In this document: one piece after another, positions 32,816-44,988 of the stretch
Layout: the number at the start of each line of letters is the position of its first letter
Position numbering within the stretch: position 1 is the stretch's first letter
DNA from: Selaginella moellendorffii
Lineage: Eukaryota; Streptophyta; Lycopodiopsida; Selaginellales; Selaginellaceae
Reading direction: 5' to 3'
DNA length: 64,000 bases
Assembly: GCF_000143415.4 (NCBI RefSeq)
Contig: NW_003314305.1
Span: 314,196 to 378,195 of the forward strand
Notes under the pieces: model-generated
The model's input: the letters and a program-made list of their open reading frames with translations, nothing else
Databases searched by the model: none
What the model was told of the DNA's origin: nothing
Translations under genes and position numbers: made by a program

Positions 32816-35800
32816 CTACTTCCACAGCCTGACACACTTGTCATGGCTCGCCGACGCAACCATGCCAGTCGCTGGAGATTGTGCCAATGCCGCGATCAGG
32901 CCGTCATGAGCGGGTATAGTCATGGTCTTGTTCTCTTGCATGTTCCAGAGCTCAAGCGACTGCAAGTAGAAGAACCATGAACATCAAGAAACACACAAAA
33001 CGAGGAAAAAAATAAACTTTAAACAGACGTACTTGATAGCAACCGATGACCAGCAAAGTCGGTAACTTGGGGTGGAACACACAAGAGTGGAACTTGTTCC
33101 CGTTACAGTTCAGCTCGTGGATGCAATCGCCATCGCTTCCATTTAGTGCCCATACTCGAACCGAATCTTCACTGACCGAAGCGACGTAGTCGCCAGTAGC
33201 GTCCCAGCACACCGAGTGTACCGGCTTCGTGTGTCGCTGCCAGAAAAGAAAAAGATTTGAGCAAAGATTACCACAGAAGACGTGCCTACCTGTAAGGAAT
33301 GTACACAAGTCTCGGTATCCACATCAAAAATAGAGACCACATTCTCGGCAGCTGCCGCCAATAACCTTCCGACTCTTGGCTGGAACCTCGTCTGCGCCAT
33401 ACCACCCTGCAACTTATCACGCATCAGCACCGTGCTTCGCAAAGAGATAGACAAACCTTGAAGACTCTGGTGCAAACGCCTTGGCTCACACTCCAGTAGC
33501 GTATCTCGCTATCTCCGTCGCAAGAACACAGTAGGTCCTCGTTCACGGGATGGAAGTCAAGCGACATAACCGACGTCTGATGGCCGGTGAACGTTCTCAA
33601 GGAATAGCTCGGCTACACGAGAGTTGGACAAGAATTAGTCCGCATGACTCGGTTGGCGGGAACTCAAGCTCAAGACTTACATTGTCTGCATCCCACACTC
33701 TCACGGTCTTATCAAATGACGAGGTCGCCAGGCGCGTGGAGTTTGGACTGAATCTTACGTCAGTAATAAGAAAGGTGTGCTCCTCGAGGGTACTCTTGAG
33801 CTTTAGAGTGTCCATATTCCAGAGAACAGCCTGCCAAGAGAACAATTAGCCTACGGCATTGACTTAAAAACACATTTTTTTCCAGACCTTTTTATCGTGT
33901 CCGGCGCTCGCAAGAAGTTTCCCGTCGGACGAGAAATGGCAACAGACAACCTTGCTCGTACTTGCTCGCAAGCAACCTACTTCGCTAAGAAAACCTGGTC
34001 AATGAATTCAAACCAACAGTAAGAGGAGAAATTCTATCGAAATGCATTTATCGAAATAGATATGTGCCTTTGCTCACATCCATGACAGGGCTTTGTTTGC
34101 TGCTTCCAAACAAGCCATCGCGATGATCTGCGTCGTCGTGCGATAAAAAGGACTCGACGTTATCATCCAGCGACGGATCTTCGCCGAAGCGGTCAATATC
34201 AGCCTGCAACTTCAATTTCCACCACTCAGACCCTTGACAAAAAAGCCATTACAGAGAAAATCAGGAAAAAACCATCCTATTGCAGCTTACAGCATATAGT
34301 TCTTACCAGCTGGTTTGTAGGCGAAGCAAGCGTCCCAGCTCCATCTGACCCGTACATCATAAGCGACTTGGAGATGTTTCCATTTTGTTGTAAAGCTCCC
34401 GCCATGGAAATGACATCGCCAGGCGTATGTGTTGATGGAGACGACGGGGAATTCGGACCCGCCGTGTTCGCTGTACCCGTACTATTAGCTGGACCAGAGG
34501 ATGACGCCGGTTGCTTCCGTTTTCGGCCACTGGGACCTTTAGCAGCAACCTGTAGACGAAAAGGAAATAAAACGAAGTTATGTAAGAACGTTGACGCTAC
34601 AAATTATATCTCACTTTCACCTTTCCAGTCCCTGTGCTGTTCGTACTGGGACTCGGCTCCATGCCGCTATAAACCTGGTCGCCGGTTCCCCTAAAGGAGT
34701 TGGACAGCGCACCATCAACTCCAACAACACCCATTCTCTCTTGTTGTAGTTGTTGCTGCTGCTGTTGCTGCTGTTGTGGCGTTGCCGGTTGCTGCTGCGC
34801 TTGCTGCCCTTGTTGAGAAGACTGTGGTGGCTGTGGCTGTTGGCCACTTTGAGCTTGCTGCGACTGGGCCATTTTTATCTGCCAAAAAATAAAAAGAAAC
34901 ACTTCAAGCTCCATGAGTGAAAAATGAAGATAGTACCTTCATCAGCATCTCCCCCTGATCCTGTGGATTACCACGAGGCAGGAGTGTTGCAGCCTGCATA
35001 GGTGATCCGACCTCGCTGAGACCAGCTTGACCATCTTTGCCCATTTGGTTTTGATTCCGACTGAGAAGCATGCGAAACCTTCTCCCGTCTACATCACCAA
35101 GGAGAGCAGAATTGGACGAAGGCAAGCTTCCTTGCGCCTGAGCCTGAAGCAGTAAGTGCTGGTGCTGAGGACTCAGTATATGATATGCTGGAGAAGCCTG
35201 CAAAGACGGCTTCTGATTTTGCACTAGCGTCGGGCGAAGCTGATCCATTCCCTGAGCAGCGCAAGACACCAACGTCAAACAACAAATACTTCCGTGTCGA
35301 TTGTACTTACAGCTAATGACCAGCCTTTCAATGACATTGCATTTCCTCCTTGATTGACTCCTGCCGATAATTAAAACGTCAACTCAAGCGCACTCTCAAA
35401 GTCAAGAGCATACCTGGACTAAGAAGGTTTGGCTTGGCATGCCCAAACATGGAAGGATCCGGTGCAGGTGATCTTTGATTCAAAACTACGTTGCCGTCGC
35501 TCTTGCTGTCCTGTTTTGTGTAAAAAACGAATGAGCCGGACAGAGACTAGAAGACTAGAAGACGTACCTGAGAGACTCCAGAGAGCTGAGGCCTGTTCTG
35601 AACTTGTTGCAATCCAGCAGCACTAGCTGGAAGTAAAGGCCTGTCCATTTCCAGAGTTTGAAAACGTAATGACATCAAAGAAAAAAGATCATTTACCCAG
35701 ACGGCTGGCCAGGAGTCGGCGCTCCTTTAAGCAGACTTGTCGGGCTTGGATCCAAAAGCTGTCCCGGAGTCTCTCCGTATCTCTGCAAAGACCCCCAGTC

Positions 35801-36737
35801 AGAGTGCGTCCCTTGGGTCACGGCAACTGAACAGACCTTAATATCTTCGAGAGTGTCACGTTGGTGTGGATGCTTGAGACGCTCCTCGTAGATTTTGGTT
35901 GCCATTGCGTTCGCAGTTGGGGTGAGGAGTGAATCACCACCCATGCCGTTTGCAGCAGCGTTTATGGCCAGATCCCTCCGAGGCTGCTGCTGCTGCTGGG
36001 CTTGACGCTGGAGGAGTTGAATCTGCTGCATGTGAAGTTGCTGCTGGTGTTGCTGCTGCTGCTGGTGCTGCTGCTGTTGCTGGTGTTGCTGCTGGTTTTG
36101 CTGCAGCTGTTGTTGTTGTTGCTGCTGCTGCTGCTGCTGATGCTGCTGACTTTGCTGCAACTGCTGTTGCTGTTGCTGCTGCTGCTGACTTTGTTGTAAT
36201 TGTTGTTGGTGCTGCTGCTGGTGCTGCTGCTGCTGAATTTGCTGCTGTTGCTGCTGGTGCTGAAGATGCTGGTGTTGCTGCTGTTGTTCTCTCGCCTTGA
36301 GTTGCTGAGTCTGTAGTACAAGGGGTGATGAATAAGAAAAATGAATGAAAAGCTTTACCTCGATATATGAAGCAGCCACCTCTGAGTGCTTTTCATTCGT
36401 ACGAGCAATGAAAATGTCCCAGAACACGGACCACCACTCGAACAAAAAACCACCAGGAGCATCAATCGCTGCATCGAAAAAAAAAGGGAAAAAAAGGAGC
36501 AATGGAACTCCTATGAGGACAAGAATCTCTACGGAGAGGAGCTCTTACCGACAGGATCGCCAGAAACTTTGCCCTCTGTCTGAAAGGCCTTGGCAGAGGC
36601 CTGGAGGTTTTTCTTCACAAGATAGTCGTGTATATAAACATCGAGCCTGCGAATCCCAATCTTACTCAAACAACGAGAAGAACAAAAAGAAATCCAAACG
36701 CTTACATCTTATCGGCTTCCCAGTTACTTTGCGCCAT
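32816..36737 (-). CDS. LUG: LEUNIG-type transcriptional co-repressor
   Basis: Eighteen exons: 36737-36706, 36646-36549, 36468-36359, 36310-35837, 35782-35697, 35640-35568, 35510-35414, 35360-35311, 35251-34937, 34878-34621, 34549-34307, 34203-34068, 33994-33888, 33830-33681, 33612-33457, 33406-33290, 33236-33033, 32959-32816; 949 aa. It begins [20 protein letters not shown], the LUFS/LisH domain, with [20 protein letters not shown] (binds SEUSS-type partners). Two Gln-rich tracts follow (one encoded at 35990-36310), then MDVSKGF and seven WD40 repeats ending [16 protein letters not shown] recruits TPL-like or histone-deacetylase repression through SEUSS. The intron between 34068 and 33994 appears to use a GC donor, since only that join keeps [17 protein letters not shown] in frame. 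Confidence 0.96.
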
Positions 36738-37280
36738 TGCGCCTCCGCTCTTTCGAAGGACTCCGGCAATAGAATCCGCCTATCCTGCAGATGAAAGCCC
36801 TCGTCATTGCAGTAGCACGCGAAAATCCTCCTAGGACTCGCACAAAACCCTTGGCGAGCTGCGCAATCACCTCTGCCGAGAGAGAATGCAGGGGACAGGA
36901 AGAGCACTGACCTTGGAACCGAGATCTTTAGGCGCCCCTGCTCGATAGCGCTCGCGTCCATGGATCCGCCATAGCCACGAGCTTGCAAAACAAGGAGTGT
37001 TCGAGCTAAAGAGTGTTTTAAGTGTGTGCTTCTTTCTGCAAGGCACGCAGGCTCGGTCACGGACCTACCACACCGGGGAGGTCCGGCAGGGCCATTTGGG
37101 GATATCTTGCCAAAGCTGGGTAGGCTCGGCAGTCTTGCCAGTCAGACCCTCGTTGACCGCGCCAAAACGTAAAAAATTTGAGCTTCAAGTGAGAGAACAA
37201 AACCATCAGCTGATGCAATGTCAACGATCAGAGTCATTCCTACATAAATGCTTGCGCCCTGTTCTTATCAGCTTTAGCGC
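36738..37280. promoter_or_regulatory. LEUNIG upstream region
   Basis: Probably the 5' UTR and promoter of the minus-strand LEUNIG gene. An open minus-strand frame (36662-37060) overlapping exon 1 runs in a different frame from the LUFS domain and is not a gene. Confidence 0.45.
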
Positions 37281-37289
37281 GTAACAATT

Positions 37290-37690
37290 CATTCTCTCCA
37301 GATGTTTCCAAAACATCTCAGAGAGATTTCGAGTATGATCCAACTCTTAAGAAATGATCTTAAGAAATGGCTTTCGCGGAGCATAAGTTGTGGAACCCGC
37401 TGCTGGAGCTCTCACATGGGACGCTTAGGTAGAGTTTTAAAGGAAGAACCTTGAAAGTTCTACTCAAGAGATCTGGTGGAAACAGATGCTCTGTCGCGCT
37501 CCCGCAGCGTTGGCTTCTTCCTTGTGGATGTCAGCTAATGTCACTACTGTGACATTAGAGAAGAAAGGTTTGCTTACCAGAATCGCCGCCGCCAAGGTAA
37601 CGTTGCCAGCAGCGACCGCAGCGGATGTGATTCTCAATCTGTGCTACGAGAGACAGAATGTGGAGCTCGTTCTATGTTTCCCTAGCAATT
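37290..37690 (+). pseudogene. Rearranged armadillo-gene fragments
   Basis: Bases about 37300-37340 (CCAAAACATCTCAGAGAGAT) match exon three of the armadillo gene at 21298-22309. Bases 37620-37675 encode ADVILNLCYERQNVELVL, matching its first exon. Between them, about 37560-37605 is the inverted complement of its exon 1/intron 1 boundary. So this is a scrambled, dead copy. Confidence 0.8.
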
Positions 37691-38170
37691 GATCAATTCG
37701 TTCGCTCATGCAAGCGCTAGGAATGCTCAAGCTAGGCTTCTTTTGCCGGAGCTCGCTGGAATTATCGAGCTCCGCCAAATAAAAAAAGCAATCTCTTTAG
37801 GTGCAGAGTGTGGCACAAGAAAGTGGATCTTTAATTCTTTGCGCGTTCAGAAAAAAGAAGGCGAGCACGAAGGTTTCTACGAAAGAAAGCCCCTATCCGC
37901 TCATAGAGATTGAATTGCTGGAAGAGACACTGCTTTGAGTGTCCAGACCCTCTAATTGTAACCATGCTCCACCCGATATTCATACGTTAGCTTTGGCTGC
38001 TCGTGCTTGTAGCATGAGCATTGAATAGAAGCCATGGAGATGGAAAATAACCTGGCAATGCAGATTGCTGGGCTCACAAACAAGGGGAACTTGAAGTCTG
38101 GTCTATCATAAATCTTGCACAGCGTTATCTTAGAGAACCATTCCTCGCCTCACCAGTATAAACGGTTCCC
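37691..38170. pseudogene. Unknown-gene fragment, first copy of a local duplication
   Basis: Shares strings with 39400-39600, for example the segment ending CATAGAGATTGAATTGCTG and the segment GTCTGGTCTATCATAAATCT. The order after the armadillo fragment is the same in both places, so a block of roughly 0.7 kb was duplicated. The source gene is not in this window. Confidence 0.6.
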
Positions 38171-38489
38171 ATCATCCATGGATGGCTAACCAAAGACCTT
38201 GGAATATTCTTAGTGTTTAAAATCTTGATTTCAGCCGATAAATTGTAAACAACCAGCGAGAGTTTTCTCTTACACATTAAGATAATCCTTACATATTAGT
38301 TCTGCCCTCCATCTATCCACTTGTAACCTGGCAAAATCTGGCTTTGCTTTGATCTTTTAAGTTAAGGAAGTCTATATGCGAGGATTTTCTTTGGGTATGT
38401 GATGTGTGTTAGAAAACAAAAGCCATAACAGAAGCCCTATGAATGAAACAACAAAAAGAAAACATTGGGTATTTGCTTAGCTTAAGTAT

Positions 38490-38750
38490 CTATCCTTGTT
38501 GTCTTTGGCCCTCTCACTCTACTTCAATTGACACACTTGTCATGGCTCGCCAATGCAACCATGCCAGTCGCTGGAGACTGCGCCAAGGCCGCAATTAGGC
38601 CGTCGTGAGAGGCATAGTCATATGGCATGTTCCACAGCTCAAACTACTGTAAGTAGGAGAATCATGAGAGGAAAAACAAACTTTAAAATGTTGTCCTTAA
38701 TAGCAACCAGGAATAAAATTCTATTTGAGCTCGCGAGAAGTGCTCGTAAG
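38490..38750 (-). pseudogene. Partial copy of LEUNIG last exon and intron
   Basis: Closely matches 32795-33060, covering the final WD40 exon, its intron and the first bases of the preceding exon (minus strand). Retention of intron sequence shows it arose by DNA duplication, not retroposition. Deletions break the frame. Confidence 0.85.
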
Positions 38751-39149
38751 GAGTGGAAGGCTTGGCAATAGTTTTAGGGATTAGCATTAGTTTTAGGGAT
38801 TAGGGATTAGTTTTAGGGCGTGCCAATGGAGGCTGGCAGTGGGTGGCACCGGTCAGTGGTAGCATGGGATTTGGCCGTGGCAGCAGCGCTGGCGGCAGCA
38901 TGAGATCTAGTGGTGGCGCTTGGGTAGGCTCAGCATCTTGTCAACGACTGACTCCCCACAACGTTTGTTTGTTTCAAACATTTGAGCGTGACTCGCAACC
39001 AAATTCTAAAACTTAAGCTTGCACACTTGCAGTGGTTCGAAAACCGGAACGTTTGAAATATCGCATGATCCAGAATCCTTGTTTTCCGATTCAGAGCAGC
39101 CGATTTGATTCCGCCGGTTTTGGAATGGCTTCCTATGTTGTGTGAAGCA

Positions 39150-39400
39150 CCCGCTGCTTGAGCTCTCACCTGGAAAGAAACATTCGCTGGGTAGAGATGT
39201 TGTAGCGCTCCCGCGTTGGCTTCTTCCGTGGATGTCAGCAGCTCAAATTTAAAAATGTCACAACTGTGAGAAGAGATCGAGAGGATCTAATAAAAAAGAA
39301 TGAAAAAAGAGTTAACGCCACAATCTTTCTAGTACAGATTGGCGATGGCTAGGCCGCCGGCAGCGATCGCAGCAGATAATCGACCGGTTTTGTTCTAAAG
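39150..39400 (+). pseudogene. Second copy of the armadillo-fragment block
   Basis: Repeats the layout seen at 37430-37690: GAGCTCTCACCTGG, then CGCGTTGGCTTCTTCC and GTGGATGTCAGC, then GGCAGCGATCGCAGCAGA, which also matches exon one of the armadillo gene. Non-functional. Confidence 0.7.
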
Positions 39401-39479
39401 AAGATGGTATTGCCAAGAAAGTTTTTCCTTTGCGCCCAGAAAAAGATGGTGAGCGAAAGAGTGCCCCTGGTTCATAGAG

Positions 39480-39900
39480 ACTGAATTGCTGTGTAAAGCC
39501 TGGAGGAACAAGGAGAAGCATATTTGGCTGGTCAATAGAAGTGGCGGAGATGGAGAACAACCAACTTGTAGTCTGGCCTATCATAAATCTTGCGCAGCCT
39601 CGTCACTTCGTCGAATTCCTCCTGCGAGAAGTCGCTCATCCTCTCAGAGGGCGCTCGCTTGCCTCCTAAGTATTTACGTTGTCCACAATCATCCATGGGC
39701 TCGAACGAGTGACCTCCGTTGGTAGGACACTGCCTGAGCAGCCCCTTCCACAATATGTCAGCCATCTCCATCTCCCAGGGAAGCTCGGGACGAACGTTGA
39801 GCTTGGATCTTGTGAGACCATCTGCGCGCGATCGACAAGTCGCTGTGCTGTAACGAGCATCTACCAGAACGTCGCATATGGGAGACGTAGGATCTATGGA
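39480..39900 (-). pseudogene. Protein-like fragment of unknown family
   Basis: A minus-strand frame ending near 39532 reads MEMADILWKGLLRQCPTNGG, then HSFEPMDDCGQRKYLGGKRA, then MSDFSQEEFDEVTRLRKIYD. It looks like genuine former coding sequence by composition, and part is duplicated at about 38050-38170, but I do not recognise the family. No start or complete exon structure could be built. Confidence 0.4.
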
Positions 39901-42900
39901 TCACTGCGATGGCGAGCGTTTTTTGCTCCAACCAGGCTGCTACTCACCGTGAGGCCTCGTCTCTCTCCACCTAGCTGGCAATGATGTGGCATGCTTACAT
40001 GGCATTTCTCTCTTTCCACTCCAGTCTGCATCTGTCTGTCAGATGATTGTGGTCTTTCTCGGCTTTTGACCGGCACTTCTTTGACGTCCTGGAGTTTAGA
40101 AACATTTTTTTTCATTGTTTGTTCTTGGTTTGCTTTCATGAAAAAATAAATTGTCACGTTTGGTTTGCTTTAGTTTTTAAGTAGAAACTTTAAGAGCTCC
40201 TCACAATTGCCATTCTAGATGTAGGCCCTAAGCAATGCATTGTAAGCTATGGTATTTCTTTGGCTCATGCCCCCATGACCAAATCACAATGATACAAAGT
40301 GGTTAGAGAAGTTTATAAATTATGAACATGTTCATAAATTATAAATGCAAGATTAATTTAAATGAATATGGTAAAATATCCTAGAATATCCAAATATATT
40401 CAAAACAAATCTCAGCTAAATCAGAAATATTTCTATTACCAAATAGCTATATTTTAAATACAGCCTATGCCTTGCCCATGTCTTTAATGACTAGGTATGA
40501 TATGTTAACAATGATGTTTTAAAACTACTTGATCCTCAAGAAAATTTTCCTGAAGTGTATGAAGTTAGACTCAATATGGAGAGGCAGGAGCTCCCACTTA
40601 AGCCAAAACAACATAGTCAGTCAGTGCCATAACTCTGGAATTGGCAGCTAAAGTGAAATACAAAGACTTTGTAGATGTGTAAGGAGTTTTGGCTTCCACA
40701 TTACAATTCTGTACATGGAGAAGCTGCACTGTCATGGCTTTATAGCCAGCTTTTCTTTGTCAAGGAGCATGTGACCGATCTTCCTTTGCTTCCTGGCAGT
40801 GGAATTTGCTACATTAGTTCCGCAAAACATTAGAAGGAATACAATCAACTATTTTAGGGCCTCTTTTCCTATTTTACAAAATAAACACCCTCTATGCTTG
40901 CCTTTAACAATAAATAAAGAAATTTGACATTAAACACTGATTACAAAAGTTACTACAATTGTATTTAATCTGAATTATTTTGTTATCATATATTATATTA
41001 TAAATGAGCCTAAAAACAACATTATTTTAAAAGCACAAACACAGAGTAAAGCACTAGCAAAAACTTTACCCTTTAAGCATAAATTGATTTTCATTTTTAA
41101 GTATATTGTTAACATACATAAATGGTTGAGGTTTTATCTTTAGAACATCATTTATAATAAAAATATAAATTTTGAACTTGAGTATTATTATTCAAATTTT
41201 TGTTATATTTTATTATATCTTATGCTGATAAAATTCTATATAAAGAAAGGAATATTAGGAATTGAAGCTTTAATAACATCTATAAAAATTTGACTTTCAA
41301 CATTGTTCAAATACCGGGACAAGGATTGATTATTTAATAAAACTGAAATCCAGATCCTGGCTTTTAGATTATAATATGCAAAAATGACTCAGACGCTCCA
41401 GATTTTGGAGAACTTCAAGAATCAAAATAGTGACGTCCTACTTTCCTATTTTTAGGATCGAGATTAATAGCCTTCATGGTTGGCTAAACTATATCTTAAT
41501 TGGTTTTACTATATATAATAAATTATTACCTAAACAATTAGAATTCCTAATTAAAAAATCACATCTTTATTTAAATCAAAATTTTTATATGCTGGTAAAT
41601 GATTGTAAAAACTAATAAAATATGTTATCTTGTAATTCAATAATACGACAATTTAGTTTTTTATTCTAAAAACATAACCCTCTGGTCACCAAATAAATAT
41701 TGATAATTACTCAATTGTATAATGAGCACCTAACTTAAGCTTTCAAGACTAATTTTTAAAAATACAAAATTGAACAACTTTGGAAAAGTAAAAATATCAT
41801 AAGTGAGTGATAATTATTCACACATGCCATGGGGCTGATTGGAGAGAGATATACTATATATAATGGTATATACAATGTTAATATTAAATAATAAATGTTA
41901 TAAAATTGTCAAAATGAAAAATTTCTCTTTTTCTTTAGAGTGGAATTTTTTTCATTAAAGTAAGAAACCATAGCATCTGTTTACATGCCATATCTTAGTT
42001 CAGTCACTCAATTTGCATTAGCCTTTTTGATTTATTTATTTCATTGACAATGTTATAGTACATTATGTGAGAAATCACATAGAACACTTCTAATTTGCAT
42101 ATTATCTTCACTTTTTTTTTGTCTTGATATGTGGCCACAAGCCATCGTTTTTATTTAAAAAATTTAGGATAATGACAAATCCCACTTTAAAAATAAAAAG
42201 GCCTTAAATATATCTTATTTGTAGATTTTCATAGAAGATATTTAAACTACATGAAGGAAATAAATTTATAATATAAAAGAAATAGAACTTGTTTTTGGTT
42301 TGAGATTAGGAAAAGTTGGAAGTATTTTTTCAAGGGGTGAAAATTAGCTTTTAGATACGCATATATATCTCGGGAATATTGAAGGGAAAAATTACCAAGA
42401 ATTGTATTAAAAGATAAACATATCAGATGAAGACAATTAGACATGTATTTTTAATCACAATATTAAATCACAACTATAAATCTACCACACAGTATTTGGA
42501 CATTGCCAATTATATGTCACACTCTCAAAAGATGCTTTGGTTTTCACATTTCTAAACATATACACATATGTGTAAAAATAAAACCAAGATTACTCAGGAA
42601 GGTACATGAGAAATTAAGTTTATAAGGAAATTCTCTAAAATGGTGAACTAAATTCTTTAATTAAAAAAAATGTATTTAACTATGTATATAAATTATACAG
42701 ATGCAATGGAAATAAAATATATACCAAACACACTTAATGAGATAAAAATTCTTTAGAATGATATCACTATTGTAACACATTTTCTTTCTAATTGAGTGAT
42801 ATATATACATATACATACTTACATACATATATGTCATATAAATCCTTATTCTGAATGGTATATATTTATATGATACATGTCCATCACTTAGGCTATGATA

Positions 42901-43353
42901 TAAAAATATATAGCATATCTCAGTTGCAAGTGCACAAAAATTTGAGCTATTATGCAAAATTAACAGCATCACATCTGATAAGTGAGTAATCTTAGTTTAT
43001 TATAACGGAATGCTTTTACATACACTACTATAGTTCTAGTGTATACACAAACAAATAGATATATAATTAAATAGACTATACAGAAATTTAATTATACAAA
43101 AATAGTGAGGAGATATGTTTCTTCAATGATGTGAACTTTTTTTTAAAATAAAAAAACTAAATCAAGTTAGTTTCTTATAAATCTATTTTAACATATGTAT
43201 TTTATAGCATAACGTGATAGAATCAAAGAATTTTATCTAATTTTAAAAAACAATATTAGGTAAGAATAATAATATAGAGCAATTTATTTCCGGAGATAGT
43301 GGTGAGCAAGGCAAGGCTGGTAAGCCACTAACAGACAGGCAGCAAAAAGACGA
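39901..43353. other. Long AT-rich gene desert
   Basis: About 3.4 kb, strongly AT-rich, with short random frames and simple-sequence parts (alternating TA/CATA near 42790-42850). No coding, tRNA, rRNA or transposon ends recognised. Confidence 0.55.
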
Positions 43354-43665
43354 GAGCAATTCCATAGATGAGCTTGTCCAGCAAATATTCATGCATGACA
43401 CGTTAGTCAGGTAAGCCCCATCTTATAGCAAAGCTGTAAACGAAGGGGATCTGTCCTCACGAAAGCATCCAGTGCTAGTTTTCACTCGAGCATGCCATGG
43501 ATAGTTGTGCTCAAGGAAAGCTTTTGAGTTGTCTTGGTTCATAGCGTTTTATTGGACAATGCAGAAGTTCTAGCGTAGTCATGTAAAGAAGTAGAAAACA
43601 AAAAAGAAACCAGGCAAACATATTAGAAACCTGTGAGAAACTTTCCCCTGTCTTCCTGTTTGAGA

Positions 43666-44304
43666 TCACTGGAGCTTCGATTTAAGGAAATCTTTCCACG
43701 CAGCGTCTGTTCCCTGGAGGCTGCCGAGTAGAATCTTCGCCAGCTTGTCTTCGTCATCCTCCTCGAAAGCAGTGATGAGCCTGTCCCAGGATCCGTGCTC
43801 AGCTGTAGTGAAGAAGGCCGCTGGGAAGGGTGAAATGCGACGCAGCAGCTGCAGCACAAGCAGGCGTCCAACACGCCCATTACCATCTTCAAACGGATGG
43901 ATCTTCTCGAAGTCGATGATGACCCTTGCGACCGTGGAGGCCCATTTGGCGATGCTCAGCTTGCTCTTGTTGTGCTCCGTGATGCTTGCATTGAGACGGT
44001 CCAGGAACTTCCGCATCTTGACCTGGATGTCTCGGGGATGTGAGTAACTCTTTCCAGCGGAGGACATGGCACCATAACTGCGGAATGCCGAGACGGGTGT
44101 CAGCTGTAGAGCCTCGTGCAGTTGTAACAGCTGCAGGGTTGTGATGGGTGAGCTCTCCGGCCAGGACCTGATGATGGCAAGACCTCTCAAGAGCCTTGTG
44201 GATCGAGCAGGATCATCCAAGCCATGGGACGTAGCAACTTTGATAGCTTGGGTGTCCCAAAAAGCCTCAAACCTGGAGTGGATTAGATAAGTACCTGGAG
44301 AGAG
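43666..44304 (-). CDS. Fic-domain protein, array copy 1 (core exon)
   Basis: Open frame of up to 213 codons holding a complete Fic domain. The catalytic motif HPFEDGNGRVGR (His codon near 43899) has the His base, the Gly-Asn-Gly phosphate loop and the Arg residues needed to transfer AMP from ATP to a protein hydroxyl. A flap-like segment (AFRSYGAM) precedes it. No clear (S/T)xxxE(G/N) inhibitory helix was seen. The core lacks a usable ATG; it should be joined to an upstream exon, perhaps via the acceptor at about 44305 or 44294. An upstream 40-codon frame starting ATG 44688 (MELLSRLSVSNRF...) looks like an organelle-targeting peptide, but I could not resolve the splicing. Fic proteins are common in bacteria and uncommon in plants, so acquisition by transfer is possible. 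Confidence 0.82.
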   Translation of the reverse strand, partial: LSPGTYLIHSRFEAFWDTQAIKVATSHGLDDPARSTRLLRGLAIIRSWPESSPITTLQLLQLHEALQLTPVSAFRSYGAMSSAGKSYSHPRDIQVKMRKFLDRLNASITEHNKSKLSIAKWASTVARVIIDFEKIHPFEDGNGRVGRLLVLQLLRRISPFPAAFFTTAEHGSWDRLITAFEEDDEDKLAKILLGSLQGTDAAWKDFLKSKLQ

Positions 44305-44565
44305 CTATGACATAAGACATATCAAAAGGCTGCGTGGTTAGACGGTATAACCAATGGTTTTAGTTCCTTCTCCTTGCCAGTTTTTCTTGTTAGTTTCCTC
44401 ACTGCAATATAAACAAACATTATATAAGGTTGAGAGATCAAAATGCATACCAACACTTCAGACGAGATTCAGAGCCGCACGCCGCCCATCCATGATACCA
44501 GCTGAGAGAAATTCGCAAGTCCTATGACCCTAGGAAGGAAGCCATGGCAATATCGATCTCCATAC

Positions 44566-44688
44566 CTACACAGGCCGCGAGTTGCTCTTGGATCCTAGCT
44601 CTGCAGCAAGAAAAGGTAGCTGAGTGCTACACACCCGGGGCGAGAGGAGAAATCGATTGCTGACGCTGAGCCGGCTGAGCAATTCCAT
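44566..44688 (-). other. Possible 5' targeting-peptide exon of Fic copy 1
   Basis: Minus-strand frame of 40 codons beginning MELLSRLSVSNRFLLSPRVC, rich in Arg, Ser and Leu and without acidic residues for the first 29, typical of mitochondrial or plastid presequences. It stops at TAG immediately before a good donor (GTATGG). Equivalent frames start at 46031 and 47354 for copies 2 and 3. Linking it to the Fic core is inference. Confidence 0.35.
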
Positions 44689-44988
44689 AGACGAGCTCGT
44701 CCAGCAAATATTCATGCATGACACGTTAGTCAGGTAAGCCCCATCTTATAGCAAAGCTGTAAACGAAGGGGATCTATCCTCACGAAAGCATCCAGTGCTA
44801 GTTTTCACTCGAGCATGCCATGGATAGTTGTGCTCAAGGAAAGCTTTTGAGTTGTCTTGGTTCACAGCGTTTTATTGGACAATGCAGAAGTTCTAGCGTA
44901 GTCATGTAAAGAAGTAGAAAACAAAAAAGAAACCAGGCAAACATGTTAGAAACCTGTGAGAAACTTTCCCCTGTCTTCCTGTTTGAGA

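Noticed and set aside
35929-36321. Long frames opposite and beside the Gln-rich LEUNIG exon (poly-Leu, poly-Ser, poly-Ala)
   Set aside because: They are other-frame readings of CAG/CAA repeats in a real exon.
42780-42860. Hairpin-rich TA/CATA tract as a replication or regulatory element
   Set aside because: Simple-sequence DNA in an AT-rich desert; nothing supports a function.
43623-43892. 89-codon frame overlapping the Fic core (repeated in each unit)
   Set aside because: It is another frame of the Fic exon and carries no known motif.
44330-44400. tRNA-like string GTGGTTAGACGGTATAACC in each Fic unit
   Set aside because: An A-box-like stretch only; no B box or cloverleaf pairing could be built around it.
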